64,000 nt of DNA from Kingdonia uniflora (GCA_014058105.1 JACGCM010002776.1:1054001-1118000); one strand, 5' to 3'; positions 33,314 to 45,348 are shown, counted from the stretch's first letter. Notes: generated from the sequence alone by a model not told the origin. Made by a program: numbers and translations.

Positions 33314-34827
33314 GTGATCTTCATATGAATTGGTACCTGCCTCGTGGAAAATTCACGACGAAGAAACCTACGCTCACCGACAATTTAGCGAGGATATCGG
33401 ATAAACTTGATAAGCTTAAAAAGCTTTTTAAGGCTTTGGGTATGAGAGTTTTTTTCCCGCCCCCCAATCAGCGGTGATTTTACCACCTATTTACGACGAT
33501 TATCCTAAAGATTGGAGCACCACCGCACAGACCAGTGAAACGGAAACTCCGTCTGTATGCCTTCCTGTCGATAACGACGTGAGATCGGAAACTCCTATGT
33601 TTGATACGGCGAGCAAAGTTTCATCTTAGAAGGTCCGGACAATGACTTACTATCTCACCAACAACCAAAGTTTCATCCGGAATTGGGATAAGGTTTGAAA
33701 ACCCTAAAAAGGTCTTTGCAGGTCTTGCGATGGGACGAAGATTAGATGCGAGAGAAAGGAGAGAAATGCTCTTCGACGTGGTCCATGCCGAGAACAACTA
33801 CTACCGAATCGACTCTTTACAACGGAAAGATTGGAGTTTAGGATTTCACATTAAATTATTTTTAGAAGAAATCAAAACCACAATTGCAGTGAGCACAAAC
33901 GAAGGAGGAAGGAAGATAATATTGAATGGTTTTGATCGGTTCGCAAAATCAGCACACCCAAGTTGCTGGTTTTAATCGCAAAAACGAAGCAGGCTCGTAG
34001 GAAAAGAAAATCACAGTTGATGGGAGAGATGAGATGATGTCACGTGACAGGCACATGGCTTACTTCGACCCGCCCCAGCTCCTTGACCCAGATCCATCCC
34101 AAACCCGAAAAAAAAATCAGCCCACCAAACCAAACAGACCCCTGCTACTCGACCCCGACCCGGGCCCGAACGGAGCCAAAGTACTTCGCCCAACTTCGCG
34201 TACCAGCTTATCGTTAATCCAGGTTCTTCAAAGAAGAGAGGTAGAGGATGAAGGAGAAGGGAGTAATGGGATGAGAGAGGCTAGTTTCAAATTTGTTAAT
34301 GGTGGGACCACAAGAGAAAAGGTATGGAAAGAAGAACAAAAGATGTTGTATTTTGTTGGTGGGGGAGAAACTAGAGAGTGCAACAGGGTGCACCACACCC
34401 ATATCAAACTCCAACACATGCTTGCCATGCGCTCCAACATATCCCACAAACATCTCCAGCGGTATACGCAATAAATGTGCCCCACCAAGTACGACGTCAA
34501 ATCGGGCCTCACCCGAGTACCGAGAAACCCTCGTTTGTTGATCCGTTTTGGGAGGGTTTTCTATCAGGTTTTGACAAGCAGATAACCCCGTTTTCTTCAA
34601 TTTTGGACATTCTTCAACATTGGGATTTAAAGACCTCAAGTACAATCGCGGGGTACAAAAAATTCCGTAGAAGACTTCAAGATGTTCAGCGAGTTCTACA
34701 AGACGAAGACGAAGATGAAGGTAAGATGCACACTACATACGTTCGTGAGTCCTCTGGAGCACCGCCCCTCGATTTCGTGGACGAAATCTTCTCAGACAGA
34801 GGGTTTGATGTGACACATCCTTCATAA
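33314..34827 (+). pseudogene. Unrecognised broken gene, partly duplicated
   Basis: From an ATG at about 33314 the strand codes MNWYLPRGKFTTKKPTLTDN and ISDKLDKLKKLFKALG, then after a frameshift ILPPIYDDYPKDWSTTAQT. Further open pieces follow at 33730-33975 (MGRRLDARERREMLFDVV) and 34378-34827 (ending DEIFSDRGFDVTHPS-stop). The Gln/Pro-rich and acidic blocks suggest a real protein, but I do not recognise the family, and the pieces may come from more than one gene. Its last codons and 3' flank are also present at 33158-33240. Antisense frames over 34214-34645 look like shadows. Confidence 0.45.
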
Positions 34828-34892
34828 GATCGTCTGGCCACCGTATGACCTATTTTTAATTAATATTTTATATTTTATGTTTAGCTTAAGCT
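34813..34892 (+). repeat. Direct repeat B (3' end of the unrecognised gene)
   Basis: Second copy of the repeat at 33158. After it a shorter motif, TTCTATTTCAATTAGAATTAGG, recurs at about 34894 and 35010 and also at about 33275, so this boundary has been rearranged more than once. Confidence 0.75.
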
Positions 34893-35044
34893 AAATTCTA
34901 TTTCAATTAGAATTAGGTTCATAATTCTAACCGCCTTTGTGTTCTAGAAAATGAGAAGTCTAGATTATTTGATGTGAGTTATTAGCAGTTTCTAAATTTA
35001 AGTAAAATTCTATTTCAATTAGAATTAGGTTCATAATTCTATAT

Positions 35045-35948
35045 TATTACCAGAAGTAAAAATATTTATCTTATTTTCTTGAGAAACCCAACTACAACCA
35101 GCAAGCTTCTGAACTTCCCCACCTCTGATCTTCCTTCTTATCCTACTCATATCACTCCAGTTTCCCGCTGTAGCATAAACATTAGCTAACTGCACATATC
35201 GAGCTCCATTACATGTTTCTACTCTTAAGAGGTTCTCCTTGGCTTCTCTCATCAATTTCTTGTTCCCGTTCAACTTACAAGCATTCAAGAACGACCCCCA
35301 TATCGTGGAATCTAACTCGATGAACTCTGCCGCCTTTTTCAGTAAGTTTGTCCGGCCATAGAGATCAACCATGCAAGAATAGTGATGGATTTCCGGAGAT
35401 AAGCCGTAAGTATCTGTCATGGAAGTAAAATATTTCTCCCCCTTTTCTACTAACCTAGCATGACGACAAGCAGAGAGAAGGGCATCAAAGGTAATCTCAT
35501 CAGGTTTAATACCTACATCGAGCATTTCCTCAAACAACACGATAGCTTTGTTTTCATATCCATGGTGAGCATAACCAGCTATCATTGCATTGTACAAGAC
35601 TATCTTTACAAAAAATGCATCGAAAAAAATGTCAACTATAGATGAACGCATGGATCTGTTTTCCAGGATTTAGGGTTGCTTGTATTGCATAAGCGCCAAG
35701 AACGCTGGTGAGGATCATAGCATCAGAAACCGATATATTTGCTGTTGGTCTATGGCCAATTTCCCTGCAAAGTTCAAAAACAGTCTCACATTGACAAACC
35801 TATCCAAGCAACGGAGTTTTTTTCTGTTAACGAATCAAAAAGCTTTCGTGTTGCTTATACATTCCCTTGAGAAAAATGCCCAGCAATTAGTTTAGTGATT
35901 GCAAAGGTATTTTCAGTATCGATATTTGCACAGACGGACTCTGTATAC
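35045..35948 (-). pseudogene. PPR copy 2, exon 2
   Basis: Starts at the acceptor TGAAG|GTATAC (35948). After early breaks a long open part (35651-35031) codes NAMIAGYAHHGYENKAIVLF, DEITFDALLSACRHARLVEK, CMVDLYGRTNLLKKAAEF and the E domain GGEVQKLAGCSWVSQENKIN. The E+ end is cut at about 35045, where unrelated AT-rich repeats begin. Family resemblance is to the PLS-type At3g18840. With exon 1 at 45500-46452 it forms one gene whose intron was enlarged by a Mutator-like element. Stops around 35760-35900 indicate a pseudogene. Confidence 0.8.
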
Positions 35949-36007
35949 CTTCATATTCACAAAAGAACTGGTGTTAAAATTGGATAAATTTTCTAGGATT
36001 CGCCAAA

Positions 36008-36381
36008 CAGCAGAAGTAAAAGCATATCATGGCAATTCTTACAGTTGTAAACATTATCTAAACTAAACATTTTTTCCTGACAAACTTAGATGGGTTCATT
36101 CTATTTGTATGCATGTGCTCGTGGAAAATGAAGGAAAAGAAAAATGAATTTGCCTGTGTGGAAAGTCAGGAAAATAGATTTCCAGGACTTCATGTTCTAC
36201 CAAGGAAATGCCATATAATAAATTTGGTTTTCTTTCCTTACATTTTTTTTCATAAAACACACACCTTGAATGCCTACTCAAACACATTGAAATAATTTAG
36301 AAAACCTCAAACCTTATACTAACTTACAAATAATACATTGTTTATAAGCACATGTTCCTCCAGTAAGTATATGGAGGCAAA
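36008..36381 (-). repeat. Left copy of direct duplication flanking the MULE
   Basis: PPR copy 2 intron sequence (CAGCAGAAGTAAAAGCATAT ... GGAGGCAAA) that recurs nearly unchanged at 44967-45348. Visible differences are an 8-base gap and a few substitutions. Confidence 0.88.
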
Positions 36382-36390
36382 TAGAGTTTT

Positions 36391-36517
36391 TTAGACTTTA
36401 GACCCCACTTATTTGATCTTCTTTGGCCTTGCCCCTCGCATTTGACACTTCTTAGATTTTAGACCCCAAAATTCTATTTTAGTCGGTCAACTGGGTCAGT
36501 CCGGTATTGACTGGGTT
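36391..36517 (+). repeat. MULE left TIR
   Basis: Pairs with 44827-44966; both contain TTTGATCTTCTTTGG, ATTTGACACTTCTTAGA and GGTCAACTGGGTCA. The right copy has an extra block of about 10 bases (GGCGAAAAAA, minus strand). Confidence 0.87.
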
Positions 36518-36936
36518 AAGAATGAGAAAATACATTAGTACCCTTCAACATTCAAATCTTTCTCCGGGTTTTTAGTTGATTTTTGTTTAAGCAGAACAAG
36601 TTTTGTCGAAGATGAAAAACCCCCAAATATCAAAGATTACTGATCATAGTAACTAAAATCCGGGGGATAGTCAGAAATAGCTTAACTAAAATCTCCCGGC
36701 TCTTGAATCACACTTGAAGGTTCTTTCTCTCTCATTTTCCATTTATGTCGAACCCTAAATCCCTTGCTATTTTTGATGCTTTCTCTTGAATTAGATGGTC
36801 TGGGATTACTGAAATTCATTACTTGATTGTGGTTATTAGTATTGTTTTTATTTTAATATATACTTGATTCGCTTTGTTTCTGCCAATCTTTCGCATTATC
36901 AAACGTTGAATTTGGGTTGGAATTGTGGTTTCCATA

Positions 36937-38743
36937 ATGTTGAGTGTGGTTAAGGTGAATCTTTCCTCCAAGGTTCCGGTTGTAGGAAGCGAGGTTTCAG
37001 CGTCTATACTTTGGCGTCTATCCGATGGTTCGATACGCAACGACGATGATAGTGTTGGATTGAGACCAATTCATGGTTACCACTTTGTTTATAAGTAGTA
37101 CCGACTTAAAAGTGAGAAAACAGTAGCTGTTTGTTATGTACATTCATCTGAGCAAGCTACCTTGCAATGCTTGGCTTGGGTCAAAGTAAAAATACCCGTG
37201 GCCTATAGCTATCATTGCTCTTCTAGGTGCTTTTCAGAATCATGGGAACACCATCACGCTTTACATGAACGTGCAGCTTTTACTCTTAATGAAAATGGAA
37301 ATGAGGAGGAAGAGATATCGGGAAAGTTTGATTTTGGTTCGAGTTTGTCTAGTTCAAAACCCAGCATAGGGCAAAACCCTGGTTTAAATAATGGGTCGTC
37401 ACATTTATACCCTACAGCTATTGCGGAAAGAAACAACGGTGCGATATGGCTTGAAGTTGGATGCTCGAAAACATATACACCAACAGTTAACGATATTGGC
37501 CATATCCTCAAGTTTGATTGCTTAGGAGTAAATGCAAAGACCAAGGTAGCTGCAGGGGACACTAAAACTTTCTTGACATCCCGGGTACAATCGTCTCCCA
37601 TCCCCAGTCCCCGATGTTTGATTTCAGTCAGCAAAGTTGATGTGACGGGACGCTTAGATTTCGATAGTAGTTCGGGAACCTTTACCGTGCTCTCATACAA
37701 CATTCTGTCCGATGTGTATGCTACAAGTGAGTTATACAGTTACTGTCCTTCTTGGGTGCTTTCTTGGCTTTGCAGGAGGCAGAATTTGTTGAGAGAGATT
37801 CTTGGGTATAATGCAGACATCTTATGTCTTCAAGAGATACAAAACGACTAGTTTGAGGAATTTTTCAAACCTGAATTGGACAAACATGGCTATCAAGCTC
37901 TCCACAAAAAAAAGACAACAGAGGTTTGTAACCGGAATGCATCTGCCATTGATGGTTGTGTGACATTTTTCCGAAGAGACAAATTAGCACATGTGAAAAA
38001 ATATGAAGTCGAATTTAATAAGGCAGCACAATCTGTGACTGATCAAATAGCTCCAGGTGCTGCTCAGAAGAGAACTGCTCTGGATCGAATGCTTAAGGAC
38101 AATATTGCTTTAATAGCGGTTCTGGAACCAAAGTTCAGCAATCATGTGGCTGATCCTCCTGGCAAAAAACGACTTCTTTGCGTGGCAAATACACATATAC
38201 ATGTTCACCAAGATCTCATGGATGTTAAGCTCTGGCAGGTTCAAACCCTCTTGAGAGGATTGGAGAAAATTGCTGAGTGCAGACATTTCAATGCTAGTTT
38301 GCGGAGATTTTAATTCCACTCCTGGAAGTGCGCCTCACACACTTCTTGCAACGGGTAAGGTTGATCAGATGCATCTAGATTTGGTGATAGATCCCCTAGG
38401 AATACTGCATCCAACAAATAATTTGCGACATCAGCTTCCACTGCCACTGGTGAGTGCGTACTCATCCTTCGCAATACCAACCGCTGATCCTGGTATTGAG
38501 AAAGAAAAAACTAGAATGGACCTCAAAACAAATGAACCGTTCTTTACAAATTGCACTCGAGATTTTCTTGGCACAGTTGATTATATATTTTACTCAGCGA
38601 ACTCGTTGATGGTTGAATCATTATTGGAGCTTGTGGATGTGGGGTGCTTACAACTAGAAACAGGACTACCTTCTCCAGCGTGCTCTTCTGATCATATAGC
38701 ACTCTTAGCCGAATTTCGTTTTATGCCTAGAATGAGACGTTGA
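36937..38743 (+). pseudogene. CCR4: CCR4 deadenylase retrocopy (intronless, broken)
   Basis: From ATG 36937 (MLSVVKVNLSSKVPVVGSEV) to TGA 38743 the whole protein is traceable without introns, whereas plant CCR4a/b genes have many. Landmarks: EQATLQCLAWVK (N-terminal Cys-rich region), LHERAAFTLNENGNEEEE, FTVLSYNILSDVYATSE (start of the exonuclease-endonuclease-phosphatase fold), ADILCLQEIQND (metal-binding Glu), VANTHIHVHQDLMDVKLWQ, VCGDFNSTPGSAPHTLL and SSDHIALLAEF (catalytic His). Breaks: TAG at 37096 where the family has Trp, TAG at 37849, and a frameshift at about 38280. CCR4 shortens mRNA poly(A) tails. This copy cannot make a full protein. Confidence 0.93.
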
Positions 38744-38963
38744 CGATAAAGGGGCCTCAAGTTTTACTAATTAAGAGGTCATAAGCAAAGATCGATCCAG
38801 CCGACTTCTTTTTTCGGGACAAGGGTAGATCGCACTCATTATAGCATCGTCAGTTTTCTTAAATTATATCGGCATCATACAGATATGATGCCACTTTTTA
38901 TTTTCTTGATATGAATTTTCTTCCTTTTCCATCATATGACACTGGTTGGAATTTCAAAAGGTA

Positions 38964-38988
38964 CAAAAAAAATAAAAAATAAAAAATT
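38964..38988 (+). other. A-rich tract after CCR4 copy, probable old poly(A) tail
   Basis: An A-rich run with scattered T residues lies 220 bases after the stop codon. With the lack of introns it supports origin by reverse transcription of an mRNA. Confidence 0.6.
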
Positions 38989-39270
38989 ATAGGGTCAGCA
39001 AAATCAGAAGTTAACATCGAGATAGAGTTTGTGCTAAGCTTAAGACAGCTTCTGAGCGTCGATAATCCAGGTGAGTATTAACTTTTCTGTGTGTGTCCAA
39101 CACTCTTGAACTCTTGAACTTTACTATGACTAATTATAGCTAATGTTAGTATCATAGATGGGCTCTTTGAAATCTAGAAGTTGAATGTTTTTTTCTTTCC
39201 CATAAATCCATACCACTTGTCCAATTGAAATCGATTTCCTTTTTGAGTGTTTTTCCTAATGATTTTCAAT

Positions 39271-39343
39271 GAATCCATTAGCTCAAAATGGCTAGAGCAC
39301 TCAACTGATTGAGGGGATGGTGGTTCGAGTCCACCTGGGTTCA
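39271..39343 (+). tRNA. tRNA-like sequence, probable tRNA pseudogene or SINE head
   Basis: Folds as a near cloverleaf: acceptor GAATCCA/TGGGTTC, D stem GCTC/GAGC, anticodon stem CTCAA/TTGAG, variable GGGAT, T arm GGTGG-TTCGAGT-CCACC. A and B box promoter motifs are recognisable (GCTAGAGC, GGTTCGAGTCC). The anticodon loop has only four bases (CTGA) and the linker after the acceptor has one extra base, so a working tRNA is unlikely and no anticodon can be assigned. Confidence 0.45.
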
Positions 39344-41020
39344 AATCGGTATGTAAGAAAAGAAAACTACATACTGCCCTATTGGGTATAAAATTTGATT
39401 TTTATTATATTCATTTATAGGAAAAACGACTATAAGGATACGTCCTAATGAAACGACAATTGTCTCTTAAAATAAACGACAGTAAACAGTAGAGAAAGAC
39501 ATGATTCCATAAATACATATAGCATTAGAGAGCTTAAACAGAACACTTGTTAGACTAAGACAATGCTACCCTCCCGATGAGAAACCAACTAAAAAAAATT
39601 ATAATGAAATGTTGTCAATATACTATAATGTCTAATATGGACCAGGAACTTTTGACAGTGTATGCAACAAATAAATTACAGGTGATATAATGTAGTTTTC
39701 TATGGATATGTGAAAAGGAAAACAGTGTATCTTTCATATGGAAAGAACTCTGTGTTTGTTATGGAAAGAACTGTGTTCGTTATGGAAAGAACTCTGTGTT
39801 TGTTTTCTACTATCCTGAACTCATGATAAAATATTCATCTATGCTAGGAGCAGACAATTTGAGATTTGTATGAGGTTCCTTCTTTGAGATGTTTTGATCA
39901 TATGTTAGCAAGTTTGGAAAAGGGTGAATTGAGGTCTGTGGCAGGAAATATATATAGGAAATGGATTCACTGTTTGCAGAAAATGGATGCAGGAACATAA
40001 AACTAATGTTATGCTATTTTTTCCCTCAGAAAAGCTGTTAGATGCTAGCAACATCCATTATTGGAAGGAGCTCTCAAGTCACTAATGAAAATTTATTTTT
40101 AAGATGCAAAAGCTATTTCCAACTAGAATTTGACATCAACTTGCGTACACTGTCTTTGCTTACTGTAATTGTATAGTTTTGTTTCTATGATTAGCATGTA
40201 AAGAACTTCTGGAGACATACTTTTGTTTATATGATTAGCACGTAATAAACTTCTAGAGGCATACTTTTGTTTCTTTGATTTGCATCTAATGAACTTCTGG
40301 AGATGTCCTTTTTTCTTTTGAACTACAAACCTATGTTAAGCTAAAGCCAATTTCAGATGAATTTGTTATATCCATCACCTGTATTTCAGTAAGTCCTAAA
40401 TTAGATTCTGCAGCTCATGAGTTTGTGGGCTTCTTATGTTGGATAACTATATAAACTCTTAGAAGCAAGAAAGTAATAGTTGTATAATTAGAGGGAAAGG
40501 CATTTGAAATTTTACGAACTAGACTATGAAGTCTTCAGAGACTTCTTTAAAAAGATATGCCTTTTCAACAGGGTTTTTTTGAAGAGATGTTGAGCGAGAT
40601 CGGATCCCTGATTGGATGCAAGTGCATATTGATTTATCAGAGGATTACTAACTTAACAACCGTTTAAACATTGGTTAAAAAATATGGATACAGGAACATA
40701 AAACAGTTTATGCAGAAAATGGATTTGCTTTTAAAAAAAATATGCAGAAAATGGATTCACTGTTTACAGAAAATGGACAAACTGTAAACATAAAATAGAT
40801 AAACTGTCTTTATGCACAAACACAATATTTATTACCAACATAAGAATTACATTCACCACAAAATATCAAATATCTTCAAAAAAAGAGTCATATCTCCAAA
40901 CCATCTTGTTAAGAGTCATATCTCCCAAAAAGAATAATATCTCAAAAAAATAAGAAGAAAGAAAATGCTTTAGCAATTCTAAGTATGAGTCATATCTCTC
41001 AAGGAAAAAAACAATAGTGC
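39344..41020. other. MULE interior, no gene recognised
   Basis: AT-rich. Small local repeats: TATGGAAAGAACTCTGTGTT three times at about 39738-39800; a unit of about 60 bp with CTTCTGGAGACATACTTTTGTT three times at about 40200-40310; and AAAATGGATTCACTGTTT several times at 39955-40780. No domain seen. Confidence 0.4.
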
Positions 41021-43948
41021 TTAAATTTTCCACTTTGGCCTAGGTGCATTAAAAATCCTCATGTAAGGATTAGTCTGACTGAAAGTATGAGTGATTCTGG
41101 TACTTGTATTTTGTTGTCTTGCCCTTTCACTAGGCTGATTAGATGTCTTTTGTTGAGTTTGCCTTGCCCTCCTACATGTTTGAGTTGTTTGTGATGTAGC
41201 TGTACTTGGTCTTGGTTCACTTCCCTGACTAAGAGTGGAAAACCCAAACTTAACTTTAATCTCTTCTTGACTTCTTGGAGTATCTACCCTAGTAAGTTTC
41301 TTCTTGTTATGTGCAACCTTATCAGCCACAGGTGGACCCTTACATGTCTTCTTATTGTGCCTATAGTGTCCACACTTGCCACATCTCCTTGCTGAGCCAT
41401 TAGTGAGTTCATCTTCATCTTTTCTCCTTGACTTTCTAGGTCTTCCAGTTGGCCTCAAAAGTGGGGGTGGCCTGAACTCCCTGGGTGGCTGCAATATAAT
41501 AAGTAAATCATTAACAAAATGAAAAGCATATGTAAAAAAGGTCCTATTAAAAACGCAAAAATAGAAAAACATGTTAACATACATTCACCCAACTTGTTTC
41601 ATCAGCTACTGGATAAACTGCACTAGCATATGCTTTCATATATGTAGACACCCAATGGTACTCACTACAATATCTATATGTAAAGTAGTAAATGTATAAT
41701 AATTACATTTAATCTAAAGTAGTGAATGTATGAAAAATTAACAATTAAAAATTAATGTAATTAGATTGATACTTACTTCTTCCATGATGGTTTTCTCAAC
41801 CAAACAAGTATGCACACTGCATGTATACATGGTAGACCAGATACTTGCCACTCCTTGCATTCACATTCTTGAGCATCAAGGTTAACTGTCCACCTCTGGC
41901 CATCCTTTGTAGCAGTCCACTTATTCTTATCAACACCTGCAAGATCAAATTTACCATATCACTTCTTCAGCTTTGCAATGTGGGCAACTGCCCTTGGTAC
42001 CAAGCCATCTTGGTCCCAAATACTTGCCTTGGTTCTTCTATCATACATCAGAGTCATCATCATCATATTCAATTTCTTCAACGCCTTGTGAAGTAGTTTA
42101 TCTCTTACCCTCAAAATCCAATTGTTAAATGACTCACTGAAATTGTTAGTGATGTGCTTACATTTAGCTGTTTAGTCAAAGTAAGACCTACACCATGTTT
42201 CAGGAGGTTCCCTCTCTAACCAATGCCTTGCAGATAAATGGTCTTCCTCAAGCTTAGCAAGAAAATTGTCTTTATCAATAGTTTTGTAAGTTATTGCTGC
42301 ATTCCAAGATAGCTTCTCCAAATGTGTACCCCTATAAATCTTCTTGAAATTCTTATACATGTGCCTAAAACAGAACCTATGATTGCAATGATGGAAATTA
42401 TCTGCAACTGCTTTAATCAACCCCTTTTGTCTATCAGAAATGAATGTCAATTTGGCATCATGTTGATCAAGCCATGGCTGCAATGCTTGGAGAAATGTGT
42501 TCCATGTATCGTAGCATTCACTCCTGGAGAAATATGTAGCAACTGGAAACAAACCATTGTTCCCATCAAGCCCTATAATAGACAAGCAAACTCCCCCATA
42601 TTTTCCTTTTAAAAAACACCCATCTAATCCAAGAACTGGCCTGCACCCTCTCAACCAACCATCATAAGATGCCTTGAACATTACCATAGTTTCAGTCCAC
42701 TGCAATGTGGCATCATCTCTGCTACAACCTATAATGCTCCCAGGATTTGCAGTAAGAAGTTCAATAGTTAAAGAAGGCATCTTAAAGTATCCCTCGTCAT
42801 ATGAACCAACAATCATTTCCATACATATAGTCCATGCATTCCAAGAAGTCCAATAGGGTAAATCAATACCAATTTTTTTTTCTAATTGTTGTGAAGACAT
42901 TAATAAGCCTGGATAGTTTAATATTCTTTAGTCCATCCTCATAGTAGTTAGCAACCCAAAGAACATTTGCTAGCTTGTTCTTGTCTTCAATGCTGCCTTC
43001 ACAAGTATGCTCTAAATGACTACCTTTCTTCACAAGCATGGTATGCTCATCAGTTGATATTCTAACATATAGTAACCACTTGCATTTTTCATCAGTACAC
43101 TTGAACCTTAGCCGATAGCTTTCATTTTTGACTTGTTCATATGTAAACTTGCTTTGGATAGACCATGTCCTTATGTAGTTCCTTGCCTCATTGATAGTTG
43201 GCCACTCTATCCCAATCACAATGGGATCAATAAACTTTTCTATTTTTGTACTATCCGATAGTACAATATTTTCTTCCTTCTCAAAAATATTGTTATTCTC
43301 CACCACAAAATCTTTGAATTCTTCATACTTTGCAATATCTTCAGCTGTGGGTAAGTCATCTCCACCTTATGAGGAGTGAGTGCTGTAATAACCATCTTCA
43401 GCATCGACATTCTTAATATCAATCTTTGAGATCACATCAGTCCAATGGTTAACTTCCTCATTAGTATCATCAATAACAAGATGTGTTATATCATTTTCTT
43501 GAACAATAGTTGCTCGAACATCAATTGGTATATCATCAAATTGCTGAAACATTTCATTTGGTTGAACGTCATTATCTTGAACATCAATTGGTTGAACATC
43601 ATACTCTTGGATATCATCTTCATCTAAGTTCATCATATCTGCATCATCACTATCATTGCCACTAGAAGCAGACATCTCATCTAATTCCTCATCTAAATGG
43701 TAACTTGGTCTCTTCCTTTTAAGTGTTGGGAGTTCTGGTTTGGGTTTTTTGACAACAGAAGCATAAAAATGTACACTCCCTTCCCTTGCACCATCACTAT
43801 TAATTAACATGTCCTTCAAGATGTTGTTAGAATCCACTATTTTTTGATCACCAAGGAATAAGCAACACAACTGGATCATTAACCCTTTAGGAATTGAATG
43901 TGTAGTTTGCAAAAAATGATCCCTCATCTGCTCTGATAATCTAATCAA
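41021..43948 (-). pseudogene. MULE (MuDR-type) transposase, decayed
   Basis: Minus strand, in order: acidic leader (43948-43367); MuDR N-terminal domain with GIEWPTINEARNYIRTWSIQ, CKWLLYVR and HTCEG (43306-42863); transposase core with LGLDGCFLKGKYGGVCLSII, TFISDRQKGLIKAVAD, HHCNHRFCFRHMYKNFK and YFD-stop-TAKCKHITNNFSESF (42900-42100); SWIM finger CECKEWQVSGLPCIHA (about 41875-41825); an intron-like gap (about 41585-41490); and a CCHC knuckle C-G-K-C-G-H-Y-x4-K-K-T-C (about 41390). At least three stops or frameshifts (about 42170, 42870, 43365) break it. Confidence 0.9.
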
Positions 43949-44826
43949 TTTCTTTTAAGAAGGGGAACCTTTGAACAGTTTGCCAACTATGTAATCTTTC
44001 CCACCAACGTAATCATGTTTGCAGTATCCAGTGGCACCTGGACTTGTTTACTTTCCCTCAACATGGATCACCTAATCCAAATTTTTGGGTTCCAATCTGC
44101 ATTTAAACACAAGTAATTAGGGTAGATGAGCAAGAAATACCAGTTGAACACATATTACAAATTCTATTATGAGTAATCAAACCCTATTTATGATCCCATC
44201 AAACTCTAGTTTTTTGAAACAATAAGAAACCACAGTAAATCATGTTATAAAAAAACAAAACCTGTAAATGATGACTAATGATTATGTACCTAACATCGAT
44301 GATGGGTGTGCTTCAAACACCAAAGAAAAACATGTCAAAAGCAAGTTTACATATATGGGTATCTCTGATTATGGCTCTATTGATATTGGTTACAAACTTA
44401 TTGTCTCTATTGATCTTGGTTACAAACTTATAGATGATAAACAACTTTTAAATGATAAACAACAACAACAACAACAATACTTAAACATAATCAAACACAT
44501 ATATGTACATAAACATGAGTTGATTATGAAATCAAGGAGAGAATTGCCTACTTTTGTTTATGAGATTTCTTCATTTGGAATTTTGGTAACTTTAATTGGG
44601 TATTTTGTGCAAAAGAAGCATCGATTGGTAAGTTTAGTTGGAGATTTTGGGTGTTTGGCGGGATAAAATTTGTGTTTGTGTCTGTGGGATTGATGCAATA
44701 GATTACAGTAGGTTTGTAGGGAGATGAACAATTGAGAAAAATTATTGTTTCCTCGAGATACGTATATGGGACAAAACTAAATAACACGTGACAGACCATG
44801 CTGGGCATTTTAGACTTTAAATTTTT
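43949..44826. other. MULE interior between transposase start and right TIR
   Basis: Probably promoter and 5' part of the transposase gene. It has a repeated TTGGTTACAAACTTAT at about 44387/44417 and a (CAA)n run at about 44460. The open frame 44268-44666 has no recognised domain. Confidence 0.35.
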
Positions 44827-44966
44827 TGACCCAGTCAATACCTGATTGACCCAGTTGACCGGCTATTTTTTCGCCTGAAATAGAATTTTGGCGTCTAAAG
44901 TCTAAGAAGTGTCAAATGTGGGGGGCAAGACCAAAGAAGATCAAATAAGTGGGGTCTAAAGTCTAA
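44827..44966 (-). repeat. MULE right TIR
   Basis: Inverted copy of 36391-36517; its outer end TTAGACTTTAGACC (minus strand) is at 44966. Confidence 0.87.
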
Positions 44967-45348
44967 CAGCAGAAGTAAAAGCATATCATAGATATGTCAA
45001 GGCAATTCTTACAGTTGTAAACATTATCTAAACTAAACATTTTTTCCTGACAAACTTAGATGGGTTCATTCTATTTGTATGCATGTTCTCGTGGAAAATG
45101 AAGGAAAAGAAAAATGAATTTGCCTGTGTGGAAAGTCAGGAAAATAGATTTCCAGGACTTCATGTTTTACCAAGGAAATGCCATATAATAAATTTGGTTT
45201 TCTTTCCTTACATTTTTTTCATAAAACACACACCCTGAATGCCTACTCAAACACATTGAAATAATTTAGAAAACCTCAAACCTTATACTAACTTACAAAT
45301 AATACATTGTTTATAAGCACATGTTCTTCCAGCAAGTATGGAGGCAAA
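44967..45348 (-). repeat. Right copy of direct duplication flanking the MULE
   Basis: Nearly identical to 36008-36381 and in the same orientation; it continues into unique PPR copy 2 intron (CTTTATGACTCCC). Confidence 0.88.

Larger units (their letters stand above)
36391..44966 (-). mobile_element. Mutator-like element (MULE) with captured CCR4 retrocopy
   Basis: Long terminal inverted repeats of about 130 bp (36391-36517 and 44827-44966) start TTAGACTTTAGACCCCACTT at each end. Inside are a minus-strand MuDR-type transposase relic (41021-43948) and a plus-strand intronless CCR4 copy (36937-38743). Instead of the usual 9-bp target duplication the element is flanked by a direct duplication of about 375 bp, with nine extra bases (TAGAGTTTT) at the left junction. 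It lies in the intron of PPR copy 2. Confidence 0.88.

Noticed and set aside
34214..34645. Minus-strand 143-codon ORF
   Set aside because: No recognisable domain. It overlaps plus-strand pieces that end in a duplicated stop region, so it is more likely a shadow; not settled.
36382..36390. 9-bp MULE target duplication
   Set aside because: TAGAGTTTT does not match the nine bases after the right TIR (CAGCAGAAG).
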